Part shown: piece by piece, positions 26,967 through 35,513 of the stretch
Position numbering within the stretch: the stretch's first letter is position 1
Layout: every line of letters begins with the position of its first letter
NCBI GenBank assembly: GCA_913774715.1
Contig: CAJYHS010000155.1
Coordinates: 1 to 64,000, forward strand
Direction of reading: 5' to 3'
DNA from: an uncultured Siphonobacter sp.
Lineage (GTDB): Bacteria; Bacteroidota; Bacteroidia; Cytophagales; Spirosomataceae
DNA length: 64,000 nucleotides
Notes under the pieces: generated by a model
The model's database searches: none
Told to the model about the DNA's origin: nothing
The model's input: only the letters and a program-made list of their open reading frames with translations
Translations under genes and position numbers: made by a program

Positions 26967-27752
26967 CTATTGAGCGGAAGGAGCCTTCTTGGCTGCTTCA
27001 ATCGTCCTGGTGATATCCACAAACTCAGCAACGCCTAACTGTTCAGCCCTTTTGTCCAGCAACGGATGGTCAAAAACAACACCGATGGGTTTAAGTGCAT
27101 TACGTAGCGTTTTCCGTCTTTGATTAAAGGCTGTTTTCACTACCGTAAAGAACAATTTTTCATCGCATTCCAGTTGAGTTACGGCATTACGTTGCAGACG
27201 AATAACGCCCGACTGTACTTTTGGCGGAGGATCGAACGCTCCGGGAGGGACCGTGAAGTGGTACTTAATATCATAAAACGCCTGAAGTAAGACACTCAGA
27301 ATGCCGTAATCGCGGCTACCCGGAGGCGACGCAATCCGTTGAGCGACTTCTTTCTGTAACATACAAACGACTTCAGGAATCAGATCGCGATGTTCCAGAA
27401 CTTTGAAGAAAATCTGGCTGGAAATGTTGTACGGAAAGTTTCCAATGATGCCAAAAGGCTCCGTAGAAAACGTATTCAGGTTCCAGCGTAAGAAATCGTA
27501 GTTATGAATTCGAGGGGTTAGTTCCGGAAAATGGATTTTCAGATAATCCACCGATTCCCGGTCAATTTCCACGACGTGCGTTTCGAACTGAGGTTTTTTC
27601 AGCAGGAATTGAGTTAATACGCCCATGCCCGGACCGATTTCCAGCACGGTGCGAAAATCCTGGTAACCTGATAGCAAATCAGCAATTCGTTCGCAAGCGT
27701 TCAAGTCGCGAAGGAAATGTTGCCCTAAATGCTTTTTTGCTTTTACTTTCAT
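26967..27752 (-). CDS. rsmA: 16S rRNA (A1518/A1519-N6) dimethyltransferase
   Basis: KsgA/RsmA methylates two adjacent adenines in helix 45 of 16S rRNA during ribosome assembly. The 261 residues contain the opening KAKKHLGQHFLRD, the SAM-binding VLEIGPGMGVLTQFLL, the catalytic GNFPYNISSQIFF (NLPY variant NFPY) and the PPPKVQSGVIRL segment. The N-terminus is intact. Transcribed ahead of mgtE with a 47-bp gap. Confidence 0.96.
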   Translation of the reverse strand: MKVKAKKHLGQHFLRDLNACERIADLLSGYQDFRTVLEIGPGMGVLTQFLLKKPQFETHVVEIDRESVDYLKIHFPELTPRIHNYDFLRWNLNTFSTEPFGIIGNFPYNISSQIFFKVLEHRDLIPEVVCMLQKEVAQRIASPPGSRDYGILSVLLQAFYDIKYHFTVPPGAFDPPPKVQSGVIRLQRNAVTQLECDEKLFFTVVKTAFNQRRKTLRNALKPIGVVFDHPLLDKRAEQLGVAEFVDITRTIEAAKKAPSAQ

Positions 27753-27907
27753 TCAATTGGGTATAAAATTCAGTCGTTAGAAACTTCTGAATATAAATCT
27801 GGTTTTTAGCTACTGGAAAACGCTTAAACTGGATTAATTCCTGATAGAAAAGAATTAAATTTAGATACAAGTTCCTTTTGCTAAAGAGCCTTCGTTGAAA
27901 TTTAGGT

Positions 27908-27915
27908 CAAAATTA
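27908..27915 (-). promoter_or_regulatory. TAnnTTTG box upstream of rsmA
   Basis: On the minus strand the bases read TAATTTTG, an exact -7 consensus match, about 155 nt before the rsmA ATG. The long leader lowers certainty. Confidence 0.35.
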
Positions 27916-27967
27916 CCCTGATTTTTGTAGTTTTAACGAAAATGGGACGTTATAATCCGTAAATCAG

Positions 27968-28456
27968 ATGCTTATAGCAAAGTATACCGCATTTTACGAT
28001 TCCCCTTTGGGCTGGATGGAACTTAACGCGTCAGCGGATCAGCTACATTCCGTACGTTTTGTAGAAGAAAAAGGTCAGCAGGTATTTACGCCCTTTCTAC
28101 AGGAGGTTCAGCGACAATTACAGGAATACTTTGCTGGGAAACGCAAAGATTTTGACCTTCCGCTTTACCTCAGTGGAACATCGTTCCAGCAGAACGTCTG
28201 GCAATGTTTACGTGAATTGCCTTATGGCGAAACGATCTCATACCTAAATCTCGCCCGAACGATGGGTGACGAGAGGGCAACACGGGCGGTGGCCGCAGCG
28301 AATGCGAAAAACCATATTGCTCTGATTGTGCCCTGTCACCGCGTAATTGGCTCCGATGGCAAACCCGTAGGGTACGCCTGGGAAATCTGGCGAAAACATT
28401 GGTTACTTCAACACGAGCGACAAAATGCAGAAAAGGGTCAGTTGGAGTTGTTTTAA
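27968..28456 (+). CDS. ogt: methylated-DNA-[protein]-cysteine S-methyltransferase
   Basis: Suicide repair protein that moves the alkyl group from O6-alkylguanine to its own cysteine. The 162 residues contain the active-site IVPCHRVIGSDG with Cys123 and the helix-turn-helix part FQQNVWQCLRELPYGETISY. One oddity: the loop after the active site reads GYAWEIWRKHWLL, where most family members have GYAGGLxRKxxLL. The Arg finger residues (RATRAVAAANAKN) are present. Single gene, divergent from rsmA. Confidence 0.93.
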   Translation: MLIAKYTAFYDSPLGWMELNASADQLHSVRFVEEKGQQVFTPFLQEVQRQLQEYFAGKRKDFDLPLYLSGTSFQQNVWQCLRELPYGETISYLNLARTMGDERATRAVAAANAKNHIALIVPCHRVIGSDGKPVGYAWEIWRKHWLLQHERQNAEKGQLELF

Positions 28457-28507
28457 AAAGAACCGTATTAACGTTCGGGCCATCCCCAACGTTTATCCAT
28501 AAAAAAT

Positions 28508-31441
28508 ATGAGTAAAATTAGTATGGCCGAACCTATTTCAACCCTGCGACAGACCTCGCCGGGACTACCCCTTAGTTCGGCTTCATCAGAGCTACAGGAT
28601 CTCATCCGTAATACTACGGATTTGATTCAAATGATTGATTTACAGGGACGTTTTCTGTACGTAAACAAGGCCTGGAAGGATACCATTGGATACCGTTCGG
28701 CGGAGTTGAATCAGATGAATCTCCGGGATGTGATTCACCCGGAGTTTATGGAGGAGACCCTCAGCAAGTTCGACCGGGTTAAAAATGGAGAACAAATTCC
28801 TGATTTTGAGGCAGTTTACCGTCGTAAAGATGGTCGTCGAGTATACGTTTCCGGTTCGGTTAACTGCCGGTATGATGAAAACGGGAATCCCATCGTTTTT
28901 CGCTGTATTTTCCACGATACCACCGCTAAAAATCGGGCGGAAAATGCTCAGAATCTCTATTATCAGATCGCCAATTCGACGTTAAGCACGCGGAGTCTGG
29001 ATGATTTGTATCATTTCATTCATGAGGAGTTAGGGAAGGTCATTGATACCAAAAACTTCTTCATTTCGCTGTACGATCCTTCGAAGAGTTACCTCTATTT
29101 TCCGTATTACGTCGATGAATATTTTGACAAGAACATTCGGTTTACCAAGCGGAAACTGGGAAATGGATTAAACGAGTACGCCATCGTAGCGAACCGTCCG
29201 TTGATGCTAACGGAAACTGAAATTCAGGAGCTAGCCCGTCAGAAAGTGCTTTACATCTACGGTCAGATTCCAAAAGTCATGCTATGCGTCCCGCTGCGAA
29301 TTGGTGATCGGGTCACCGGAATTATCGGGGTAAAATCGTACGAGCGGACGAATAAATATGACATCCGTGACTTAGAGTTACTGGAATTTATCTCGGGTCA
29401 GGTGGCGGTGGCTATTGAGCGGAAACAGGCGGAAGCGGAGTTAGGGAAACAAACGGCTCGTCTGCACGCCATTTTTGAATCTTCCAGTCACTTGATGTGG
29501 ACGGTAAATCGTCGTTTACAATTAACTTCTTTCAACGATAATTACATGAAGCTGATTCAGAGTCAGCTACACGTACCGCCTCAGGTAAACGTCACGACCG
29601 ATCAGTTTGCCTGGCGATTGATGGATCCGGCTAACCGGAAGATCATGGAAGATAAGTACAAGGTTGCTTTCAAGGGCAAGGCCGAGTCGTATGAGGTCCA
29701 TATGGATAACATTCGGCACGGCGAGGACATCTGGCTTGAAGTGTACCTGAATCCGATTTTGCTGGCGGATGGCCGCATTGAAGAAGTGGCCGGGATCGCC
29801 CGGGACATTACTCCCCTGAAACGCTCTGCCCGTGAATTGCTCAAGGCGAAGGAAGAAGCCGAACGTTCACTGAAAGTAAAAGAGCGTTTTCTGGCAAACA
29901 TGTCCCACGAAATCCGAACCCCTATGAATGGGGTAATCGGCATGATCGACTTGCTAAGTAGCACGCATCTGGAAGATGAGCAGCGGGAGTACGTTCATAC
30001 GATTAAGAAATCTTCGGAAACGTTACTGAATATTCTGAACGACATTCTGGATTTATCAAAAATTGAAGCGGGGAAAATGGTTCTTCATGAAGCACCGTTT
30101 GAGTTCCGAAGCGTTTTTGACAAGCTAATCAGTCTGTTCGGACAAACGGCTAAAAACCGTACTAATGCTCTCTCATACGAACTCGGCGAAGAATTACCCC
30201 AATACATCATCGCTGACGAAACGCGTTTACTACAGATTCTTTCGAACCTGACTTCCAACGCGTTAAAGTTTACGGAGCAAGGGTCGGTGAGTGTAAAAGT
30301 AACGAACCTTTCTACGCATGGAAAGTGGCATAAGATCAAAGTGGAAGTAACGGATACGGGAATCGGTATTTCTTCGGAAGGGCTGAAACAGTTATTCGGA
30401 GCTTTCCAGCAACTGGATAATACCACCCGCAAATCGTTCGGTGGAACGGGGTTAGGGCTTGCTATTTCGCGTGAGTTATCCCGTTTGATGAAAGGGGAGA
30501 TGGGCGTTGAATCAGAAGTAGGAAAAGGGAGTACGTTCTGGTTCACGGTGGAGTTAAAGGAAACGATGATTGCTCCATTTCAGGAGAAAAAATATGCCGA
30601 TGAATTCCAGATCATTGATTATCTGGCAAAAGAACAACCGTTGATTTTATTGGTAGATGATAATGCCGTGAACCGGAAAGTCGCCAGTGAAATTCTTTCA
30701 AAGGCGGGTTGCCGGGTAAAAACAGCAGATTCAGGACGCAAGGCTATTCAACTAGTGGAGGTGAGTGAGGCAGAAGATCCGTTCGATCTGATTCTGATGG
30801 ATATTCAGATGCCCGATATGGATGGATTGGAGACGACGCACGAGTTGAGGAAGCTATTCGGTGACAAGCTGCCGCCGGTGTTAGCAATGACGGCGTATTC
30901 CATGAAAGAGGACCGGGAACGTTTTCTTAGTCAGGGTATGAACGATTATGTTTCCAAGCCCATTCGTGCTGAAGTACTGGTACTGAAAGTGAAAGAATGG
31001 GTAGACCGAGTAGCGAGTAGAAAGCGGGAGTTACTTAAAGAAGAGCCTAAAGAAATAGCTACCGTCCAGAAGAAGGTGATTCCGGTTACTCTGAATGATC
31101 TTTATGATTTTGCTGTCATTAATCAGCTGGCAGAACTGGCCGGTAAAGATATGGTAGAACAAGTGTTTGCCGAATTCGAACAGGAAGCGATTGAGCAAAT
31201 CAAACTGGCGAAGGAGTTTTTCGAAAGTCAGGATTTTCAGGGCGTAGAATCCAATTTACATACCTTAAAAGGCAACGCCGGAACGTTAGGAATTGATCGC
31301 CTGCATGAAGTCGTAAAAACGCTGGAGTTAAAAACCAAAGTGGGTAACTTCAGTACGTTCACTAGTGAGTTTCCGCCCATTGAAGAAGAATTCAAGCACT
31401 TTCAGGAAACGTATCAGCGTGTACTAGAAACGCTTTCCTGA
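28508..31441 (+). CDS. hybrid sensor kinase PAS-GAF-PAS-HisKA-HATPase-receiver-Hpt
   Basis: Soluble hybrid histidine kinase of 977 residues carrying a whole phosphorelay except the final regulator. Domains: PAS (about 30-150, GRFLYVNKAWKDTIGY), GAF (about 165-310), PAS (about 320-445), HisKA with His467 (NMSHEIRTPMNG), HATPase (NLTSNALKFTE, DTGIGIS, GTGLGLAIS), receiver with Asp765 (LMDIQMPDMDG) and C-terminal Hpt with His918 (LHTLKGNAGTLG). The Hpt domain implies transfer to a separate receiver, possibly one of the single-domain regulators in this region. No membrane segments. The signal is unknown. Confidence 0.94.
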   Translation: MSKISMAEPISTLRQTSPGLPLSSASSELQDLIRNTTDLIQMIDLQGRFLYVNKAWKDTIGYRSAELNQMNLRDVIHPEFMEETLSKFDRVKNGEQIPDFEAVYRRKDGRRVYVSGSVNCRYDENGNPIVFRCIFHDTTAKNRAENAQNLYYQIANSTLSTRSLDDLYHFIHEELGKVIDTKNFFISLYDPSKSYLYFPYYVDEYFDKNIRFTKRKLGNGLNEYAIVANRPLMLTETEIQELARQKVLYIYGQIPKVMLCVPLRIGDRVTGIIGVKSYERTNKYDIRDLELLEFISGQVAVAIERKQAEAELGKQTARLHAIFESSSHLMWTVNRRLQLTSFNDNYMKLIQSQLHVPPQVNVTTDQFAWRLMDPANRKIMEDKYKVAFKGKAESYEVHMDNIRHGEDIWLEVYLNPILLADGRIEEVAGIARDITPLKRSARELLKAKEEAERSLKVKERFLANMSHEIRTPMNGVIGMIDLLSSTHLEDEQREYVHTIKKSSETLLNILNDILDLSKIEAGKMVLHEAPFEFRSVFDKLISLFGQTAKNRTNALSYELGEELPQYIIADETRLLQILSNLTSNALKFTEQGSVSVKVTNLSTHGKWHKIKVEVTDTGIGISSEGLKQLFGAFQQLDNTTRKSFGGTGLGLAISRELSRLMKGEMGVESEVGKGSTFWFTVELKETMIAPFQEKKYADEFQIIDYLAKEQPLILLVDDNAVNRKVASEILSKAGCRVKTADSGRKAIQLVEVSEAEDPFDLILMDIQMPDMDGLETTHELRKLFGDKLPPVLAMTAYSMKEDRERFLSQGMNDYVSKPIRAEVLVLKVKEWVDRVASRKRELLKEEPKEIATVQKKVIPVTLNDLYDFAVINQLAELAGKDMVEQVFAEFEQEAIEQIKLAKEFFESQDFQGVESNLHTLKGNAGTLGIDRLHEVVKTLELKTKVGNFSTFTSEFPPIEEEFKHFQETYQRVLETLS

Positions 31442-31459
31442 AGAAATCTCTAATGAAAG

Positions 31460-31498
31460 AAAAGAGCGACTGGCAATACTTTTGCCAGTCGCTCTTTT
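31460..31498. terminator. bidirectional terminator after the hybrid kinase
   Basis: AAAAGAGCGACTGGCAA pairs perfectly with TTGCCAGTCGCTCTTTT around a short loop. T tracts exist on both strands, so it ends the kinase transcript and the converging transcript of the small membrane protein. Confidence 0.9.
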
Positions 31499-31519
31499 AC
31501 TATATATCTGAATGGACTA

Positions 31520-31699
31520 TTATTTACGAATCCGCATCGCTACGAAAGCCCACATTCGGGAAGGAATGGAGAGCAACCAAACGAGTAAATTAAACGCCAG
31601 ATAGAAAACCGCAATAATGGGGTACGCCAGGATAAAAATGACATTGAAAATAATGGCACCGGGCGTTACGTATTTCGAGCGTTCGGGTCTTTTGATCAT
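31520..31699 (-). CDS. small membrane protein, 59 residues, unknown function
   Basis: I read this frame directly: ATG at 31699, TAA at 31520. The product starts MIKRPERSKYVTPGAIIF, continues with a long hydrophobic stretch (about residues 15-47: NVIFILAYPIIAVFYLAFNL and LVWLLSIP) able to form one or two membrane helices, and ends in the basic RMWAFVAMRIRK. The positive ends and hydrophobic core look like a real membrane miniprotein rather than chance. It lies 113 nt after the LysM/RlpA-like gene on the same strand and just before a shared terminator, so it may be the last gene of that unit. I do not recognise a family. Confidence 0.65.
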   Translation of the reverse strand: MIKRPERSKYVTPGAIIFNVIFILAYPIIAVFYLAFNLLVWLLSIPSRMWAFVAMRIRK

Positions 31700-31812
31700 A
31701 TACGTGAGTTTTACAAGATAGTAACGATAGAACGAAAGAAAGGTTCCGAGTGGTTTTGTAGTTTTTTATGAAACTGCCTGATTCAGCTTTAAATATTAAG
31801 ATACAGCGAATA

Positions 31813-32808
31813 TTATTGTTCAAGAGCCAGGTAACTAACTTCAGCCCGCACGCGACGGTCCGTCGGCATGAGTTTTTCAAAGGCCCGGGCGGAAAGACGA
31901 ACAATCACACCACCCGCTGGACCCGTATCCGGTAATTTACCGATTACTTTCACAATTACGCTCTGATTATTTGCTTCATTCCGAACGGTCAGCATCGTTC
32001 CGATGGGAGCGGTTCGGTGAAGGGCCAGGTATTTTCCTGATTTATCCTGAGCATCAATTAACTCACATAAACCCGTTTCAATAACCTTTTTTGCTCCCGT
32101 GCTAGCATTAGGAACGGGTTCATTCTCCGTTCGAACGGGAGTAAGAACTTCTGCTTCTGGCTTTGGAGCCGTAACGGGCTTGGTGATCGTTGGCTGAGGT
32201 GCGGGCTCGGGTTTGGCCTTGGTCGTATCGCTTTTCTTAGGTTGCTCCTGAACGGCAACTTCGGGTTTGCTGGGCTCTGGCTTCTTGGCTTCTACAACGG
32301 GTGGCGTTTTTACTGGAGCTGCTACAGCTTCCGTCTTACCGGGATCTGAGAGGTATAATACCTGCCCAAATTTTACGGAACCATCGGCCGGAATGCCATT
32401 CCATTTTTTCAAATCAGCTGTACCCAGGTCATATTTACGAGCAATGCTGAACAGAGTTTGACCCGATTCTACTTTATGCGTTTTAGGTGTATTGCCATTA
32501 GCAGGAGCCACCGCCGCTATAGTAGCCTGTTCTGGACGACGCCAGGGGCGGGGAATTCGAACAACTGATTCCGAACGCAGATTACCGGAAAAATCAGGAT
32601 TGACTGCCTTGAATTCATCCAGCGTGACGTTGTATTTCTTGAGTAAACTATATAAAGTCTGCCCCGGAGTTACCTGATACACAATCAGCGTTTTTCCGTT
32701 CTTCCATTCCGTACCGATGGAATCCAAAGGCATGGAACGGGCCGAAGTATGTAATGAGTTTAGACAAAAGAGGCCGAGTAGGGAGAGAAAAAAATTAGGA
32801 TACCGCAT
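31813..32808 (-). CDS. LysM-domain protein with RlpA-like double-psi beta-barrel
   Basis: Exported peptidoglycan-associated protein, 331 residues. Signal peptide about 1-24 (HTSARS); two LysM repeats (about 42-88, VYQVTPGQTLYSLLKKYNVT; about 111-155, HKVESGQTLFSIARKYDLG); a linker rich in Pro, Lys and Glu (about 160-230); and a C-terminal double-psi barrel (about 240-328, LALHRTAPIGTMLTVRNE and VIVRLSARAFEKLMP). The barrel lacks the TANGE-type and NDRGP motifs of lytic RlpA enzymes, so it may bind rather than cut. Its first 14 bases overlap the end of the upstream DUF4905-like gene, pointing to coupled translation. Confidence 0.85.
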   Translation of the reverse strand: MRYPNFFLSLLGLFCLNSLHTSARSMPLDSIGTEWKNGKTLIVYQVTPGQTLYSLLKKYNVTLDEFKAVNPDFSGNLRSESVVRIPRPWRRPEQATIAAVAPANGNTPKTHKVESGQTLFSIARKYDLGTADLKKWNGIPADGSVKFGQVLYLSDPGKTEAVAAPVKTPPVVEAKKPEPSKPEVAVQEQPKKSDTTKAKPEPAPQPTITKPVTAPKPEAEVLTPVRTENEPVPNASTGAKKVIETGLCELIDAQDKSGKYLALHRTAPIGTMLTVRNEANNQSVIVKVIGKLPDTGPAGGVIVRLSARAFEKLMPTDRRVRAEVSYLALEQ

Positions 32809-33562
32809 AGCAGCAAAGATAGACTTGATCTTTTATATAAATGACTTGGTGTCGCCAGTTGACAAAGGTAGTATGCCCTTGAGCTTCGCCTAAAAAAAGA
32901 GACTCATGCCACTGAACCTGACCCGTTTTAGTAACGATTAACAGATTGTTTTTTAGCTTGTCTGCCTCGTAAAAATAATAAGAAATTATGATCAATAACG
33001 GAAGTTCCAAATAATCACAGGCTCCGATAGGCTGATTTTCAGTAATATATCTGATTAATTTTTGTAAAGCATTCAAATACTGGTTTCCCTCGGGATAGTG
33101 ACGCGGAATACCGATTTCGGTTTTAAGGTTGGTAGGCGAAGAGATCGTGGTTTGCATGCCCGTCCGTAAGTCCAGAAAAATATTTTTTTCCTCTATTACC
33201 TGAACGCTAATCATTTGATCTACCGTCTCCTGCCAGATGGCCCCTGAGACCGTCCATAAAGGTTGTCCGGTACGACCATCGATGGCGTGAAGAGCCGTAG
33301 GTCGGGGAACTTCAGGATTATCGAAGCTATGGCATAATAAAATTCCATGGAAACAGCCTAGAAAATTAATCCACCAGGGTACTTCTACGGCAGGATTGAC
33401 CTGGTCAGGTATACATTGGCCATTTTCATCGCACGTAACCAATTGAACGTAAGCCTTCCGCTGCTCAGAGTCACGAAATTCAATACCTAAATAAGGCTCA
33501 TAAGGATCCGGAGAAATTTTATAAATCGGATGTGGCAAAGGTAAACGTTGCATACTCGACAC
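32795..33562 (-). CDS. DUF4905-like protein of unknown function
   Basis: Cytoplasmic protein of 255 residues with no signal peptide or membrane segment. Beta-rich, propeller-like pattern: YLGIEFRDSEQRKAYVQLV, TALHAIDGRTGQPLWTVSG, IFLDLRTGMQT, NLLIVTKTGQVQWHESL. The DGxTG-x-LW motif recalls PQQ-type propeller blades. I assign it to DUF4905 from memory, with moderate confidence. It overlaps the LysM/RlpA-like gene by 14 bp and is divergent from the PorX-type gene, a pairing that may be functional. Confidence 0.7.
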   Translation of the reverse strand: MSSMQRLPLPHPIYKISPDPYEPYLGIEFRDSEQRKAYVQLVTCDENGQCIPDQVNPAVEVPWWINFLGCFHGILLCHSFDNPEVPRPTALHAIDGRTGQPLWTVSGAIWQETVDQMISVQVIEEKNIFLDLRTGMQTTISSPTNLKTEIGIPRHYPEGNQYLNALQKLIRYITENQPIGACDYLELPLLIIISYYFYEADKLKNNLLIVTKTGQVQWHESLFLGEAQGHTTFVNWRHQVIYIKDQVYLCCYAVS

Positions 33563-33730
33563 TGGAATAAAAATTTACAACTAACAATCTTATGCATTTA
33601 GCTGCCGTTACTCTACTAATAGTTTATTGAATGCAGCTAAGCTTCATTAAATTGCTGACGGAAGGATAAGGTTCCTTCCCTATTTACCTTCCATTCTTTC
33701 AACTGAGTAAAAACTTCAGTTTTAAAACGT

Positions 33731-35305
33731 ATGCAAAAGTATTCCATCCTTTGGGCCGATGACGAAATTGACCTGTTAAAACCATATATTCTTTTTCTCC
33801 AGCAAAAAGGGTACGAAGTAACGCCCGTCAATTCAGGGGCTGATGCTTTGGAACAACTTGAAAACAATACCTTCGATGTTGTTTTTCTGGATGAAATGAT
33901 GCCTGGTTTAACAGGCCTTGAAACGCTTGCCCAACTCAAACAACAGTGGCCAAACCTTCCGGTCGTAATGATTACCAAATCGGAAGAGGAACATATCATG
34001 GAGGGAGCCATCGGTTCTAAAATTGCCGATTACCTGATTAAGCCCCTAAACCCCAATCAAATTTTACTTTCGGTTCGTAAGATTCTGGAATCGAGACGTT
34101 TAGTAGAGGAAAAAACAAATCTGAGTTACCAGCAGGAATTCCGTCAATTGTCCATGCAATATCAGGATCGCATAGGGCATGAAGAGTGGGCTGACATTTA
34201 TAAGAAGTTGGTATACTGGGAGTTAGAGATTGATGCGACTCCCAATAAAAGTATGGAAGAAGTAATGAATATGCAGAAGTCAGAAGCTAATGCGAACTTC
34301 TGCAAATTCATTGAAGACAACTACGAAGACTGGATTAACGAGCCTAAAGCCGATAAGCCCATTTTGTCGAATATGCTGCTTCGAAAAAAGGTGTTTCCAC
34401 ATTTGCAGGCAGGAAATCCTTTGTACTTTATTCTGATTGATAATTTCCGCTATGATCAGTGGAAATTGATTGAGCGAACGCTGACGGAATACTTTACTAT
34501 TGACGAAGAAAGTCATTACTATTCCATTCTGCCAACGACTACTTCTTTTGCTCGAAATTCCATTTTCTCAGGCTTATTTCCCAGCGAAATAGAGAAGCAA
34601 TATCCCCGTCTCTGGGTGCACGATATTGAAGGCGACCAGAAAAATGATGAAGAAGGGCTGAATGTGCACGAGGAAGAATTTCTACAAATGCAATTACAGA
34701 AAAGTCGCCTTGGACACATTAAGATGTCTTATCATAAGATTCTGAATGTCAATCAGGGGAAGGCTCTGGTTGAAAATTTCAATAACGTTTCAAATAACGA
34801 TCTCGTTGCTGTTGTTTACAATTTCGTGGATATGCTTTCCCATGCCCGCACAGATTCAACGATGATCAAAGAATTAGCGGCGGATGAATCGGCTTACCGA
34901 AGCCTGACGAATTCCTGGTTTCAGCATTCCCCTTTACTGGATTTCCTGAAGAAGATTGCTGAAAAAGGCGGTCGAGTTGTATTAACGACCGATCACGGTA
35001 TGATTCGGGTTCAAAAGCCCGTTCGGATCATTGGCGATCGTTCTGTTAATACCAACCTTCGTTACAAGCAAGGGAAGAATCTGAATTTTGATGAAGACCA
35101 TGTCATGGTTTGCCGTCGTCCGGAAGCTTTCGGGTTACCAAAGTTCAATGTGTCTTCAGCGTATGTATTTACCATGGAAGATTACTTCTTCGCGTATCCT
35201 AACAATTACAATTATTATGTCAATTACTACAAAGACACCTTTCAGCACGGAGGGGTCTCTCTGGAAGAGATCATTGTGCCTGTCGTTCAGTTAAAGGCGA
35301 AGTAA
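33731..35305 (+). CDS. porX: PorX-type response regulator with PglZ-like alkaline-phosphatase domain
   Basis: Two-domain regulator of type IX secretion. The receiver (about 1-120) has the acidic pair WADDEI, phosphoacceptor Asp54 (VVFLDEMMPG), Thr in VMITKSEEE and Lys in YLIKPLNPNQ. A helical linker (THB-like, about 125-190) leads to a PglZ/alkaline-phosphatase-superfamily domain (about 200-520) with the metal motifs LIDNFRYDQW, TTTSFARNSIFSG and VVLTTDHGM, plus QHGGVSLEEIIVPV at the end. In Porphyromonas, PorX with PorY controls T9SS genes and hydrolyses oligonucleotides; the same arrangement and length (524) support that role. No porY-like kinase is adjacent. Confidence 0.92.
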   Translation: MQKYSILWADDEIDLLKPYILFLQQKGYEVTPVNSGADALEQLENNTFDVVFLDEMMPGLTGLETLAQLKQQWPNLPVVMITKSEEEHIMEGAIGSKIADYLIKPLNPNQILLSVRKILESRRLVEEKTNLSYQQEFRQLSMQYQDRIGHEEWADIYKKLVYWELEIDATPNKSMEEVMNMQKSEANANFCKFIEDNYEDWINEPKADKPILSNMLLRKKVFPHLQAGNPLYFILIDNFRYDQWKLIERTLTEYFTIDEESHYYSILPTTTSFARNSIFSGLFPSEIEKQYPRLWVHDIEGDQKNDEEGLNVHEEEFLQMQLQKSRLGHIKMSYHKILNVNQGKALVENFNNVSNNDLVAVVYNFVDMLSHARTDSTMIKELAADESAYRSLTNSWFQHSPLLDFLKKIAEKGGRVVLTTDHGMIRVQKPVRIIGDRSVNTNLRYKQGKNLNFDEDHVMVCRRPEAFGLPKFNVSSAYVFTMEDYFFAYPNNYNYYVNYYKDTFQHGGVSLEEIIVPVVQLKAK

Positions 35306-35330
35306 GTAATAGAAAATTCATATAAATTTT

Positions 35331-35363
35331 AAAGCCCATTCAAAGTATTTGAATGGGCTTTTC
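35331..35363 (+). terminator. intrinsic terminator after porX
   Basis: AAAGCCCATTCAAA pairs with TTTGAATGGGCTTT around a 3-nt loop, followed by TCT. It lies 25 nt past the stop codon. Confidence 0.88.
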
Positions 35364-35513
35364 TATTATTACATCTAAAACCGTACAATAACATTCTTTC
35401 AAACTCACGGTTAAGTTATACTAGGATGAGCTAAATATATTTTACTTTGCATTGATTAATAAGATAAGGATTTTTTCCTAACTTATTTTTCTAAGCGATC
35501 TAGCCCGTGATGT

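Noticed and set aside
30085-30546. Open frame of 153 codons antisense to the hybrid kinase
   Set aside because: It lies wholly inside a well-supported kinase domain, shows a low-complexity Ser/Pro/Arg-rich product typical of a mirrored frame, and has no promoter or domain.
31590-31904. Open frame of 104 codons on the minus strand near the LysM/RlpA-like gene
   Set aside because: It is in a different frame from both the LysM/RlpA-like gene and the 59-residue membrane protein and overlaps both; its composition looks random.
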